Below, piece by piece: positions 23,922-36,907 of a DNA stretch of 64,000 nt (the stretch's first letter is position 1; each line of letters starts with the position of its first letter). The notes under the pieces were generated by a model. That model had not been told where the DNA came from and ran no database searches. It saw only the letters and a list, made by a program, of their open reading frames with translations. Origin of the DNA: Paramarasmius palmivorus (lineage: Eukaryota; Basidiomycota; Agaricomycetes; Agaricales; Marasmiaceae); the NCBI GenBank assembly GCA_037176845.1, contig JAYKXP010000084.1:124001-188000 (forward strand). The letters run 5' to 3'. Made by a program: the position numbers and the translations under genes.

Positions 23922-25959
23922 TCACTCTTGAAGTAGGTGTGCCAGCTTCTCCTCGTCGATTCTCGGCGTTATTCTACATTTGAATTCTTCGAGGTGACTA
24001 AATCATCGTTAGAGTCAGTAAGCTAGTGATCTGAATTACGTCTGGACACCGGGAAACGTACCTCACTGTGCCAGACTTTGGTTTATATTGGGGTAGTATA
24101 ACCTGCCCATCCTCTTCAATCGGCGCAATGTCGAAGACGGATAAGCACATTGCTAATGTGATGAACAAAGTTGTATTTGCAAGATGACGGCCAGGACAAA
24201 CCCTGACAAAGAAAGACAAAGTGAGGACAAGATTATGTGTTAGGTTTGACGAGGACCTCGTACCTTCTTCCGAACCCGTAGACGTAGTCCCTTGGATCTT
24301 GCTCAGGTTCGGGGCCAAGGAATCGGTCAGGATTAAACACCTCTGGATTCTTGTACACATGTGGATCGCGACTCATTTTCCTGGACACAATTGCGTCAGC
24401 AATAACTGATTAAGAGCGTAGTATATAGCATACCAGATATTCGCCAGGACAATACTGCCTTTAGGAATGAAGAAGCCGTCGTGTACATCATCTTGAGTCG
24501 TACTATGCGGTAATCCTTCAACACTACTCAGTACAGATGTCTCTGATAAACAGAAAAATGCATTCACCAGTGGGTACGACAATATGCCAGCGAAGGATCT
24601 CCTGGGCCAACGCTTCAATGTAAGGCATGTTTTCTCGATCTTCGCAGGTAGGTAGTCGTTCGCGCCCCACGATTCTATCAACCTCTGCTTGACCACGCTT
24701 CTGCACATCGGGATTAAGACACATCTGAAGAAAGAACGTATACAACGCGATTGCGGTCTGAAATCAAATGTGATGTTTGATTCTACTATTAGATCAAAAA
24801 TGGCACCTACTGTTTCACCACCAGCTGTAAGAAGGGCCATGATCAGTTATACTTTGGGATGAAATGCACGATGTCTAACCTCCGAACATGGCTCCCGCGC
24901 CATGCTTCAATATGTCCTTATCCTCGCCCGAGAGATTTCTCAAAAGCCATTTAGATGTAAAAGAATCCTCGGCCGTCCCAGCGGTCTGAAATTACATGTC
25001 TAACGTTGTACTCCTGAACGATTTAACGGAGCTCACCAGTTGCTCAACAGCGAAGTTGAACGGAACATCAATCATCGCATCATACAGAGGGGCCCAAATG
25101 CGAGCCGTTTTCTTGAAACCAGCGCCAGGAAACCATTCAGGTACAAATCGGACTAAGAAACGATGTTCAGAGGTCAACGAACGAGAGGAAGCGCGAATTG
25201 ACTGACGTATAGGGATTTGGTTGACAAGAAATGCACCGGGAGCAATGGCCTTGGATAAAGTTTCCATAGCATCGTTGGCAGCTCTGACGATCTCGTCCTC
25301 GGTATCCTTGGCTTTGTATCCGTAGGCGAACTCTTAGGATGATAGCCGCTGCATGTCTATCGAAAAAGATCAGATTCTAAGGCCATTGGTGCAGCGAGTC
25401 ACGCACTGGAAGCAGTGGTCTAATAATTGGTCTGGTTGACCAATACAGAGACGTAGGAAATTTCGAGCTTGTGATTCTTCTTGCGGGAAGAAGGATCGGA
25501 CGGCAGAATTGCTTCCCAGTTCCTAAATGGAGCATGGTGAGGAGATTTACTGTTACATTTTGCGTGCGCGTCACGTACCTGATGAAAAAGTTTCCTCGTC
25601 TGGCGAAAACGCGGTCCATAAGGCAGTAGACCCAACGTTCTCCCCCAGCCCATGAGGTCTGAAATCATCGGAAGATACGGGCGACAAGAGAATATGGAGC
25701 TCTTCTTCTCCAGCATCTCCATCGCCTTCGTATAATTATTGATGATAACCACGTGGGTACCAAAGACCGAAACTGATACCAAATGACCGTACATGTCACT
25801 CCAGCGCGCAAACTCTATCCAGTCATAATTGTTTGGCATATCCAGCAAGTTCCCGATGATTGGACGCTTGGGCGGGCCAGGAGGCATGTTACCTGTTTTG
25901 CGGCGAGAGAGAAAGTGTCCTGCTACAAGGCATGCCAGGAGAAAAAGGAGGAAAAACAT
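23922..25959 (-). CDS. Cytochrome P450 monooxygenase 1
   Basis: A haem monooxygenase anchored in the ER. The N-terminal anchor MFFLLFLLACLVAGHFLS is followed by the proline hinge NMPPGPPKRPIIGNL. Other landmarks are the C-helix region RFRQTRKLFHQ, the I-helix AGGET, the K-helix ExxR as EILR in ALAQEILRWHIVVP, the PERF-like region NPDRFLGPEPEQDPRDYVYG, and haem loop FGRRVCPGRHLA with the Cys ligand. The last intron (donor GTACGT at about 24063) leads to HLEEFKCRITPRI and a stop at 23922. One extra C near 25330 breaks VAYGY; the paralogue at 30131 is intact there. Intron positions equal those of the paralogue. It lies tail-on to STT3 on the same strand. The substrate is unknown. Confidence 0.88.
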
Positions 25960-26098
25960 GGTGATGAGTCGGAAAAGTCGGGAAACATATTAGCTCATAT
26001 AGCATTGGATGACAGGCGAACTCAGCGCCCGACAAGCTCGGTCAAGGCTGGTCAAGGTGACGGTTTCACGTACCAGTGGTGGCGTATCACATGTGGTT

Positions 26099-26590
26099 TC
26101 AATTTTCGAAGTTTTCGAATAGAAGCGTTTCACCAACTTCGGACGCAGCTACTAGTACCAGGGGGAAAAACCAGGAGAACCAATCGACGTGTCTTGCAAC
26201 CGCCTTGGAAGCCGATGCGACCGTTGTGGCCGCCGATGATAATTTGCAATGGGTATCGTACTCAAGGTTGATCCGTTGTGGTCTGGAGACTTCTAGAGAA
26301 GAATTGCGTTGATAACCCTGAAGGCTAATTAATTTCTGCCAGCTTTCTGCCGTAGTTCCAGATAACAGTAAGCCAAGACTCACAGTAAAAACGTACCATC
26401 TCCGTTTGCAACCATTTGTGCGAATTCCGTCTTGGGTAGGAACCTCCGTGTAGGAAGGCAATCTGCACTTATCAACGCTCTTGTTCTCCATTTGATTCGC
26501 ATTGTGTTTAACTGCGGGATGATCTGTGATAAGAATGCTTGAAGTGGTGTTATGCGCCTTCCCAAGTGTGGTGGAGCTAGTCTGTCCCAT
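26099..26590 (-). CDS. Hypothetical small ORF between P450 and STT3
   Basis: An open frame of 163 codons with two hydrophobic stretches (WYVFTVSLGLLLSG and WFSWFFPLVLVAA). A GTACGT donor with a matching AATTAATTAG end lies inside it at about 26395-26325, so the continuous ORF may not be the real product. No family was recognised. It could be non-coding spacer. Confidence 0.22.
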   Translation of the reverse strand: MGQTSSTTLGKAHNTTSSILITDHPAVKHNANQMENKSVDKCRLPSYTEVPTQDGIRTNGCKRRWYVFTVSLGLLLSGTTAESWQKLISLQGYQRNSSLEVSRPQRINLEYDTHCKLSSAATTVASASKAVARHVDWFSWFFPLVLVAASEVGETLLFENFEN

Positions 26591-26716
26591 GTAGCGCCGC
26601 TTGATTGATTTTCACACGCTTAGACCCCGGCTGACCATATCGTTTTTAACTGTCTTGTCAAGCACCACTTATTCGCCGCTCTAAATATCTGAATGAATAG
26701 GTACAATACAGCTAAC

Positions 26717-29497
26717 CTAAAGGATAGGCCTGCGCCTCGTGACAGGTTTAGTTCTTTTCCTCTTTTTTCCTGCCGTGAATGCATTGGCGCTTTTGAGGTC
26801 TCTTCCGAGAAGATCCTCTTTTCGAACCTGATAGATTCTTACTATCCAGTTCTCAGAGGTAAAAGCTTCGTCTGTAAGGAAGTAAGGCGAGTTAGTAGGG
26901 TGTAGATAGACGCCGATACTTTTGGTGGCTGACCTAGGTAGTCCAGAGTGGGACCCGTTTTGGGCATCTGTTGCTGTCGAACTCTGTCGACTGCTTGTGA
27001 TCCACCAAAGAGCTCAGCGAATCTGCATATGCACCATCAGATCAGCACTGATTCCAGAGCAAGATGACATACGTACCTGTAGTAGCTCATTTTATACATC
27101 AGACTGTTCTTCATAGCAGACGAAGCCCTTTCGTCAACTCGATACTCTCCCTGTGGAGTGAAGTAATTCGGCTCCTGAATCTCATCTGGCCAAACACCCT
27201 GTGCTATTCGGACCATCCACAAGAACTTGTTGATATCGTCGCCAGAATATCCAAGCAAACCACCAAAGATGACAAGGACATAATCCACATCGTGTTTACG
27301 TAGGATGGGGTAAGCAACTTCTTCCGAGGAAGACATGGCTTTTCCGACGGTGGCGATATGAGCTGAAAAACAATCAGTGCAGGTTTGTCTAATGAAAACT
27401 TATGTCACGTACTGTTGTTCCAAGTGTTGTTGTCGACCAACGTGGGCCTGTCAGCCATGCCAGCAATCTGGTATCCATAATCCCACCAGCTCATAACGAC
27501 AGCGGTCTCGGGCGTGTTCTGCCTCAACCAGTAGTATGCTTCACGGAAATCATCGATGATATGCTGGGATCCGTCCGGGTTATGCGACGCTAAAACGACT
27601 GAGGGTGACGAATACGCGTTGGAGGTAACCCATGTACAGTGGAACACGAAGAAGGAAAGCATCCCGATGGCATTGAGAATTACAGCAAGACGCGTATCGA
27701 AGCCCCAAATGCCCTTGGATCTGGGTTTCGCAGCCTTGGCTTTACCGGTGTTGTCTGAGCTGGTAGCACCAGCTTCACTTGCGGTCGCAGTGACTATATC
27801 GCTCAATGCAGATGAGACAGCTGATGCAGGGTCCTGAGTGCCCTTCTTGGCCTTCTTCGCCAGTGTTGTAGCACCATTGGCGGAGTCTGTGTCGGGTTTC
27901 TCCTCAGTGGGTACTTCGGGTTCCGTGGGATCGATGTATGTGTCCAGGAGGGAGGACAAGGCGATCGCAGCGGTGACACATACGACGGGAGTCAGGGTCA
28001 ACATGAGACGAACCATGACACCAGCGAAGTAACTGGCAACCACAGCATAAATGATAACGAAAACATGTTCATCGCGTAGCTGTCGGAAGCAGAGAATTAC
28101 TCCGGCGGGGAACATGAAGATCAAGAATTGAAGGTCCATGAAGAATGACGGCCAGGCTGTAGGCTGGTGCTCAGAGACTGAGGCGATGATAGGAATATAC
28201 CTAAAAGGAGCATTTAGCGAAAATCTTCCAAGAATACTGCAGTACTCACTTCTTCGCATATCCGGTATCCCACAACGAGTAGAAACGTCCTGTCCAGGGT
28301 GCAATCCAACCCTTGTATGTCAGGAACACAAATGCCAGGGCACCCAAAACTCCGATCGTGACGACGGCGATGGCAAGCAGGTCCTGGAACTGTTTCGATG
28401 AAAGGTGCGATCGGACAAGTTGTGCAAACGCGACAAGTTGCAGTAATCCGAAAACACCAAGAGCGCCCATGTGTTCGCTGGTTCGTACAGGCTGGAAACC
28501 AACGAAAGGCACCTGCATGGAGGCAAGTGTACCGATAGCGTACCACGAACAGTAGCCAACATAAGACGGCTACTGTAGCGGCCCATAAGCAACAAGACGA
28601 GAGCATGCACAGGTATCATGTTCGTGATGAACGCGTAACCCACCCCATGCTGCGACCATATAGAAGTAGAAAATAGCAGCAAGGGTGCCAAAGAGAGCAC
28701 TTCCCTGCTTTAAGGCTTTGATCCAAAGGTAGAAGGTAAACATGAGGAGGAAAATGGCGATAGCTTCGTTGTCGTATGAACCTGCGACTGAACGAGAGAT
28801 GTAACCAGGGACAATGCCAATAAATGCAGCTGCGAGGAGACCGGCACTTGAGTCCTTCATTTCGGTGGTGAACCTGAGTAGTAGTAGACATCAGTTTAAC
28901 GCGTATTGTACCACTGAGTGCGACGAACATGTATGTAGCCCATGCCGTGAGGGCACTGAAGCCAGGAGCCAAAAGAACACAAATGTTACGGATATCAACA
29001 GGCAAGTTGAGCGCGTGAAGAACATTGTAGATAACACCACTGGTGGCCATGAGACCAGGATATACCGTACCACCGACTACACGTCCCAACGGGTACCATG
29101 CTGTGGGGTCAAACCAGTTCCAGAATTCCTGTGAAATTTTCATGAGTCTCGGTCGAGCAGTGAGGGGCTGGTTCACGTACATAGAAACCCTTGGAAGCTA
29201 GCACTCTGGTAGCGCGACTGAACCACAAAGTCAATATCCATACCCATTCCCCCATTGGCTGGAAACTCACTAATTGAACCACGGGTCGCTGTAAAGAAAA
29301 GCTTTAGTATATGTTAAACCAGATAGTCGTTCCACATACAATTCATGAATAATACTCTCAAAGTTGATGACCGCAAACAAACGAGAAGCAATAGCCGCAG
29401 CAGAAATGAAACCTAACGCAACAATACGTAGCAAAGACGCAGTGTTGGTTATAGTCGCAGAAGAGAAACTTGTAGGGATCGGATAGGCCGTCGACAT
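26717..29497 (-). CDS. STT3: STT3, catalytic subunit of oligosaccharyltransferase (two small frame breaks)
   Basis: Transfers the lipid-linked glycan to Asn-X-Ser/Thr sites in the ER membrane. The start [13 protein letters not shown] leads to the first lumenal loop, where splicing gives HEFDPWFNYRATRVL with the metal-binding Asp. [39 protein letters not shown] and [14 protein letters not shown] follow, then the signature [12 protein letters not shown] and [20 protein letters not shown]. The C-terminus, after an intron ending at about 26867, is [19 protein letters not shown] and stops at 26717 after a basic tail. It is multi-pass and close to the usual length (about 750-800). Two compensating indels, an extra G near 28640 and a missing T near 28563, shift 25 conserved residues ([20 protein letters not shown]). 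In an essential gene these are almost certainly sequence errors. Confidence 0.93.
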
Positions 29498-30130
29498 GGC
29501 CGATTATACCAGAGTTGCTGTCTGGTCGACGTGTTCGGTAAAGTGGATCTATGAATACGTGTCACCTCAGTATGTCATACCCCTTGCTTCACAGCACTCA
29601 CCAAATTCACTGTCGAGTCTTGCAAATAAAGGGTCCTTAAGACGAACTCTTGAAATAAGAGAACTAAGAAGGAGAATATGGTGCAGTGGACGAGAACAGT
29701 GGAGGATGGGGTGGAAGGCAGGTTGGGAGAAATTCTCACGACGACTCGCTGCTTCACACCACCATCAACGGTTACTCAAGAATAGCACATAGCCTTCGAC
29801 AAAATTAGAATACTCGTTCTACTTGATGATTATAGCGCCTTATATGACGATGAAATATCAAGAAATTGCTCAAACGCGTAGCTCGTCGTGCTGTGAACGG
29901 TTCACGATGAATATTATCGGCGAAAAACCTGCAGTAGACCTAATGGTACGTACGAGGCCTATGTTTTGTGGTGTAGGACGGTACTGAAGGGTTGGCCAGT
30001 GCAAACTAACATAACTCTCCGCTCGGGTCATTTCGAAGTTTGGGATCTCGGCGCGTTACATCTATTGAATACAAAATCCAAGTGGTGTTCTTAGCACCCA
30101 GGTCCCAACAATTCAGTACAGAAAGGGCAT
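29498..30130. other. Divergent promoter region between STT3 and P450 2
   Basis: The two genes point away from each other across 630 bases. No TATA box or other named element was recognised. Confidence 0.4.
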
Positions 30131-32152
30131 GTGGATAAGGTTTTCGACATGAGCGATCTGAACGACTTTCTCTCTCAAACCCCCACAATGTCATTCCTGT
30201 CGTGGTTGCTGGTATGCCTTGGATTGGCGTACTACACGGCATCACGCTACAGAAAAATCCCAATGCCACCAGGTCCATCGAAGCGACCGATTATTGGAAA
30301 CCTGTTCGATATGCCCTCTCAGCGCGACTTTGAAGTCTTCTCGCGCTGGGGTGACACGTATGGCCCGCTCATCTCTGTAACAGTGTTCAATACCAGTGTG
30401 GTTATCATCAACTCCTACAAGAAAGCCATAGAAATCCTCGACAAAAAGAGTCCTATCTACTCGAGTCGTCCGCATCTGCCCATGGTAGACCTTATGGGCT
30501 GGAGTGACTCGCTAGGTTTCTTACCCTACGGTGCGCGTCTTCGACAAACACGCAAAATCTTTCATCAGGTGTGTCGACTCGTTCAGCTGTTGCTCGATGT
30601 GATCTGAGTTCTATCTTTTGACTAGGAGTTGGGAAAGGCATCCGGCATCCACTCATTTTATCCTCAGGAGGAATCCCAAGCCCGGAAATTTATTCGATTA
30701 TGCCTCAAAAACCCAGAACAGCTCAGAGAACACTGTTTACAGTACGGTCACCGCTAGCTGCCGCCACCATCGGAACCTAACTCACCGCCCCGCTCTATAG
30801 ACACGCAGGCGCTATCGTATTACGAGTCGCTTATGGATACACCGCTAAAGATCAGGATGATGAATTTATCAAAGCCGCCAATGATGCGATGAAGACGCTG
30901 GGTCCAGCAATTGCTCCTGGACATTACTTGGTCAACCAGATACCTATTCGTTTGTGCTTCTTGGACTTTACCATAACTATCGCTCACGCACAGTTTCCAG
31001 TCCGATTTGTACCAGAATGGCTGCCTGGCGCTAGCTTTAAGCGTCAAGCGCGACAGTGGGCTCCATTATACAATGATATGATTGACATTCCATTTAACTA
31101 TGTCCTAAAACAGTTGGTAAGCCAAGATGACACTATTAGTGATAAGGTGCTCACAAGGAAACGCTAGTCCGCCGGAATCGCCGAAGAGTCTTTTACTGCT
31201 AAATGGCTTCAGCGCAATTTGCCAGACGAAGACAAGGATATCTTGAAGCATGGATCTGGTGCCATGTTCGGTGGTATGTCGTCATCGTTAAATCTTAATC
31301 GAATTCTCAACTCTCTTTCATAGCTGGCACTGAAACTGTAGGACTATTCCTTCCTCTAGGCTGAATTGTTGCCTCAAGCTTTCACAGACAGCGAGCACAG
31401 TGCATGCCTTCTTCCTTATCATGAGCATTTATCCTGAAATTCAAAAGCAAGCGCAAGCGGAAATAGACCGTGTTGTGGGACGTGATGGACTTCCCACGTA
31501 TGAGCATCAGGATAAACTACCTTATGTTGAAGCTTTGATTCAGGAATGCCTGCGCTGGCACATCACTGTGCCCACAGGATTACCACACACTACAACCCAG
31601 GACGATATTCATGATGGCTATTTGATCCCGAAGGGCAGCGTCGTTCTGGCTAACATCTGGTGAGTGAGGAGTGGGGTTCTCGTTCTCTTCTCCCTGGCAT
31701 AATCTCTGAAACTTGCCTCTAGGAAGATGGCTCGTGACCCTGCAGTATACAAGAACCCTGAGGTGTTCAACCCCGACCGGTTCATCGGTCCCAGTGCTGA
31801 GCAAGACCCACGGGAATACATATTCGGGTTTGGGAGGCGGTTCTTACGTTTTATCCCATGAGGCTATTACGTTCGCTAACGGTCTTTTTGCTTTAGGGTA
31901 TGTCCAGGCCGACTTCTAGCGAACGCGACGATATTCATCACAATCTCCGCCTGTTTATCTGTATTCGATATCTCTGCAGTCGAAGGAGATGTACCACAGT
32001 ACAGCCCAATGGCAGGGAATATTAGGTGTGTGTGCAAGTGTTGAGTGCGGCGAATTGTACCTTGACCATGTTCCAGTCTCCTCGAAGAATTTAAGTGTAC
32101 GATTACGCCGAGATTTAGCGAACAAAAGCTTGCACAGTTGTTGGATGCCTGA
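30131..32152 (+). CDS. Cytochrome P450 monooxygenase 2
   Basis: A paralogue of the P450 at 23922-25959 on the other strand. The start may be 30131 or the later Met at 30149 or 30188; the anchor MSFLSWLLVCLGLAYYTAS argues that any of them works. Exons: 30131-30568, 30626-30741, 30801-30949, 31001-31116, then about 31168 onward. Landmarks: PMPPGPSKRPIIGNL, LRQTRKIFHQ, VAYGYTAKDQDDE, I-helix AGTETTASTVHAFF, K-helix ECLRWHITVP, NPDRFIGPSAEQDPREYIFG, and FGRRVCPGRLLA with the haem Cys, which is restored by an intron inside the loop. It ends EEFKCTITPRF and stops at 32152. No frame break was found. Substrate unknown. Confidence 0.9.
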
Positions 32153-33674
32153 GGGGGATACGTGTATATCATTCCATGTCACTGTCAGACCAGTGCCCAG
32201 TCGAGTCCAGACAATCAAATTCTATTTTGCGGCTCAATGTTGACGCTTCTGGGAAGCATTGCGAATGCGAAGAGACCCGCGAGAGTACTGTTACAAGGGC
32301 CTCACCTGCGGCGATAGAACACTAGGATTCTCACAACTCCGAACGAGTTCGGTACTCGACTCACCCTGACTTTAGGGAGCTTTAGGGTCCGAAAATTCAG
32401 GGCGAAGCAATCGATGATGACAATTCGACAACTTGTCAAACTTTCGCTAAAGCAGCTTGTAGATTTAAGTTCTCGGGTTTGACCAAGACCGCGTTTTGTT
32501 GAGTCTCCTCGGGCCAGCTAGTTAGACTTTAGAACTCTATTTTTCTCGAATTTGTGTGGTGAAAAGAGGGTACATTTTAGGTTGAGTGAGGAAGCGGGCC
32601 CACGTGGAGTTACACGGCTTTCGCCCGCGGCGCCTAACTTTCATCTTGACAGTCACCACCGTCACTTTTACTCTTACCTCGATACCCTCATCCGCTGCAT
32701 CTGTTGCCCAGCTTCCTTCCCCTAGATTTCCTCCTAGTTCTCTGCCATGGATTTTCACGTTTCTTTTCTCTGTGTACGCCAGAAAGATTCATCAGATACC
32801 GTGCAAAAACCGTGCCTCAAGATACCGGATATCGATGTGGAATGAGGCATAACCCTTGCCCAACCCATGCAGAGGACAAATTTATGGAACCATGGGATTT
32901 ATCTTTTCCATCAGGCCACTGTTTTTTCGTTGTCATTGTCTGGTACGCGCTCGATGAATGGTTCACCCACCCGTTTTCCTGACCCTTTCTCCCATCTTTT
33001 TAGATCATAGCTTGGAAATTTTTGTTCATTCAATGGCGACAAAAAAGTAGCCAAACACCCTGCATTTGTCGTATGGCAAATTTTCATAGAGAATTATGAG
33101 CAGCGCTCAAGTGGTCTGGGTTGCCATCGAATACTAGTCATGGGTGCGGAGACATGGTAATAGTGGGTCCAGTGGCGATACAGGTTCGTGTTTCTTGCCG
33201 ACCTTCGAGAATCATTCTTCTTTTCATTTTCTTCTGGCACGCCTCTTCCTCCTCGTTATTCTCAACCCTTTCGTCCTTGTCTATACCCATGATCTCATAG
33301 GTTGAACCTCATTGCTTATGAAACATTCCAGAAGACGAGTTTTTTTGTGGCCTGCGAGCATCATCTACTTTATGACACTCTTCTCAACACGTTGCTAGAC
33401 TAGGAAGAGGTCGTCGAGCATGGGCAATGGGCAGCCAGTGCGTATACCCTACACTGCCATATTTGGAAGGGAACTAAACATAGGCAAAGGCAGCGACCAC
33501 TCGTAAGCTCAATCCGGCCAATTGCCGGCCCGATTCACTTTCGGCAGAAAACCGACGCCTTGAGACCGACAAGACAACGAGGCGTGGCACAGCGACGAGC
33601 TCGGAAGGCCATTCCACCTCCATTCCACGCTTTTCCGTTCATTATTACCCCCTTTCGACTTTCTCAACCGTGTT
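32153..33674. other. Intergenic, about 1.5 kb
   Basis: Terminator of P450 2 and promoter of EPL1. Short ORFs (for example 32586-32852) show no family signal. T-rich and C-rich patches only. Confidence 0.4.
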
Positions 33675-36600
33675 ATGCCAGCTCCCCGCCATCCTCCTGC
33701 TTCAACACTCAGAAATCGCAATCGAATCAATAACAAAAGTCGCCTCAAAATCGTCCATGGAAATATCGATGCAGACCCTATAATCCCAGATGAAGACGAA
33801 GAGAAAAATCGATTATTGCAAAGTGTCGCTGGAGTCGACCAGGAGGATGCCAATGTGAGCCCCTCTTCTCAGCCAATCAGATGCTGCCAACCAGCACCAT
33901 CGATGTGGCTGTGTCATCCGCGGTTCCGATTACTAATAATCCCGTTTTAGGAACATCACTTGCAACAAGTACTTTCTGAAGCGGCGCAGCGAAATCAGTC
34001 TTCACATCGGTCAACTCGAGGACAGGAGAAGGAAAAGAAGGAGGACATTCCGTCTGCCTTTATTCCTGTTCCGGAGGCGAACGGCGTTGTCACCGATCAC
34101 GAAAAGCTTTATCCTCCGAACCGATGGAAGGATCCTGCTGGCTATATCTTTTCTACGTCGACGGTTGATGAAGCGGCCAATGCTGCTCTCGCTAATGGCT
34201 TCACATACTATATGGATGAGCGTGACGCAGAGTGGCTGACCAGGAACAACGAAGAAGCTCGCGGCGAAGGCACAAGTGCACAAGGCGCAGTGTCTCCTTC
34301 CGGCATAAGAACTTCTGCTCGCAGCGCCAAAGGGAAGAGCAAAGAGCCAGACTCGTCTCAACCTGTCGCAATGAGTGAAGACGAGTTCGAGCTAGTCATG
34401 GGGCTCCTTGAGAAGACCACGCATGAAAAGACCGAGTTCTTACATCATGTAAGTCGGAATCTTCTGTGACGGTTTCAATGTGCTGATCGCAGTCCTTCTC
34501 AGAGCTTAGAGACCGGGATGACATTTCCTGCGTTCTCGGACTATCAAGACACCTTTTCGTTACCACTACCTACTTCAACATTTACTTCATTCTCATTACC
34601 TTCCTGGCTCCCACCATCCGCCCAGCTAACCCGTATAGCTCGGGCAGTATACCCCTATTGGAAAGAAAGGCGACTAGAGAGAGGTGGTCACCGAATTATA
34701 CCCGTACTCAACGTAAGTCACTTAACTGGCTTCGCGGACATTTTTGTCTCATCTCCTGCTACAGTTTGATGAGAGCGACACCTTGAACGAATCCTACATT
34801 TGCTTTCGCAGACGCGATGTCAAAGCAGTTAGGAAAACCCGCGCATCGCAGGTTACATCTTCGGATAAACTTGCACGATTACAAGCAGAACTTACCTTTC
34901 CGCTCGGACCTTGCCCGGTCGATTCTTACTCGAGAGGAACTCAAACGAGACTCCCTGCGCCATTCTCAACATATATGGGAGCAGCGTATGCAGATGGTTG
35001 AACTGCGACTCCAGAACCCTGCGTTAGTCGAAAAGGGTGACGACGAATTACTGGTTGACAAGGAGCGCCTCAGGAAGCCTGAGTAAGTTCATTTTTTTTT
35101 TCTGTAGTGATCATTCTTCCAACACTTTTCTAGGCGTGTCAAGGTGTCTGTTAAGCCAGATCCAGGAGCTCCAGCACCCGCTGCTCAGATCATTAGGCCG
35201 AAAGACTTATGCGCAATCATCCAAAATCGGATCGAACACTTACATGGCCAAGCAAAAGGAGAACGATCAGCACTGGGAAGACGTTGTCGATGTAGGTGTC
35301 TTTGTATATCCAAACTTGTTGATGCATTGACGAGCTTCACAGACCGGATACGTTCTTCCGCCATCGAGTTATGGTTCGCGACTATTCAAGTATATCTCCC
35401 CCTCTCAATCCGATAACGAGAGTACACGAAGCCAACCTCCCCGCCGTCCTGTGCGCATGCGTTATGGCCGTGGTGGTAGAGTGCTCATGGACCGTCGGGT
35501 CCAGATTAATGGTCTGCCTACCCGCCGTGACCGAATAGCTGATGACCGTATGGATGTGGACGCTGAAGACGAGGAACGAGACCGACGCTTAGCCGAACGG
35601 TGGAAGTTTGACTCGGACGATGGACCCACGTATGGACCAAATGGATCTGATGAGCAAGACCGAATTATGGTTGATGACTTTGACCACAGGTGAGTATCGT
35701 TGCTGATATACAAACGACATCGCTCACGTAGCCTCTAGATATCTTCGATATACCGTCCCACTTCTCACAGAACAGGAAGTCACTTGTCTTCTCAATGATC
35801 CTACGTTCGTTAGGTATACACCTGACGGCCGCAAAGAACCCTACGTACCGTTTAAACTAGGCCAACCATCGCGTCCAATACTCGCCCAACAGCAGCAGAT
35901 GATTTCTCAGACAGGGCAACAATCTGTCGCTGCTGCTGCCGCCGTACAAGTTCAACAGAACCCAGGTCCCGGGATGTCTGTTCCTGTCTCACAGCAGATG
36001 AAGATGCAACCCCCGGGAGAAGCCATGTCACCGCAAATGTTGCGTATATCCGGTGGTATGCGGCGGCCGTCGGTACCGACTGTACCTAGTGTCCCTTCCT
36101 CAACGCCATCGTCGACTGCTTCCTCGCCTCCCAAACAGCAGCAGCCCATTGCTCAGCCTGTGCCTCAACCTACGCCAAGTGTGAATGGTGTCAATCGGCC
36201 TGCCATCAATCTTCCTCACGTAGATGGCAACACCTCCTTCACACCTCTCAATGGCACTAATGGTGTAGTTGCCAACGCTCAGCCTCAACCTTCGGTGGAG
36301 ACAGTGGAGGGTCACCTGCAGCAACAGGATCACACTGTGAACGGCCAAGTCACACCTTCTCATCTGAAGGCACAGGGTCAAGCAGCACAACCAGGCTATA
36401 GTATGACGGTTAACGGTGCACATATCAACTCCATTAATCCTTATACTTTCCTCTCGTCGCAGTCATCAGGGCTCAGTGTGCAGCAGAGACAGAACCTCTT
36501 AAATGTATTTGCCGCTGCACCTAGCACCCAAGGATGCCGCAGCGCTGCAAGCCAACGGTGGTCGTCCTCTTCCCCATTACACCATGCCGCTACCGAACAA

Positions 36601-36907
36601 CACAACGATGAATCTCAAACTGCCCCCTGGCCGGCAGATGCAACGGACGAATTCTGCAGCAGGTCAAGCAGGGAGTCCACCGATGCAAAGGATGCCGAAT
36701 GGGTCAGTGTCGCCGAATAATACTCGACAGGCATTACCCAGGACGCCGTCAGCGAATGGGATGAGGAACATGAATGGGCAATCGCAACCGCATATGTCAC
36801 CACCACCGCAACAACAGCAACAACCACAAACGCAGGCGTCGCCACCGCGGTTACCGCAAACACCTGTGATGATGATGCAGCATGTCAATTCGCAAGGAGG
36901 TTATTGA
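33675..36907 (+). CDS. EPL1: EPL1, enhancer of polycomb-like subunit of NuA4 (frame breaks)
   Basis: A scaffold subunit of the NuA4 histone H4/H2A acetyltransferase. Exons 33675-33854, 33951-34448, 34503-34712, 34765-35082 and 35134 onward. The EPcA domain is clear: STLRNRNRINNKSRLKIV, then KLYPPNRWKDPAGYIFSTST, YYMDERDAEWL, EDEFELVMGLLEKTTHEK, and later FDESDTLNESYICFRRRDVK and LKRDSLRHSQHIWEQRMQM. The C-terminal half is rich in Gln, Pro, Ser and Asn, as in fungal orthologues, and ends MMQHVNSQGGY. Frames shift near 35240 (before MAKQKENDQHWEDV), near 35387 (before PSQSDNESTRSQ) and near 36517 (before HLAPKDAAALQ), each by 1-2 bases. Because the gene is normally essential, sequence errors are the likely cause. 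Confidence 0.9.

Noticed and set aside
23922..32152. Secondary-metabolite cluster around the P450s
   Set aside because: No synthase, terpene cyclase, transporter or pathway regulator lies nearby; STT3 between them is housekeeping.
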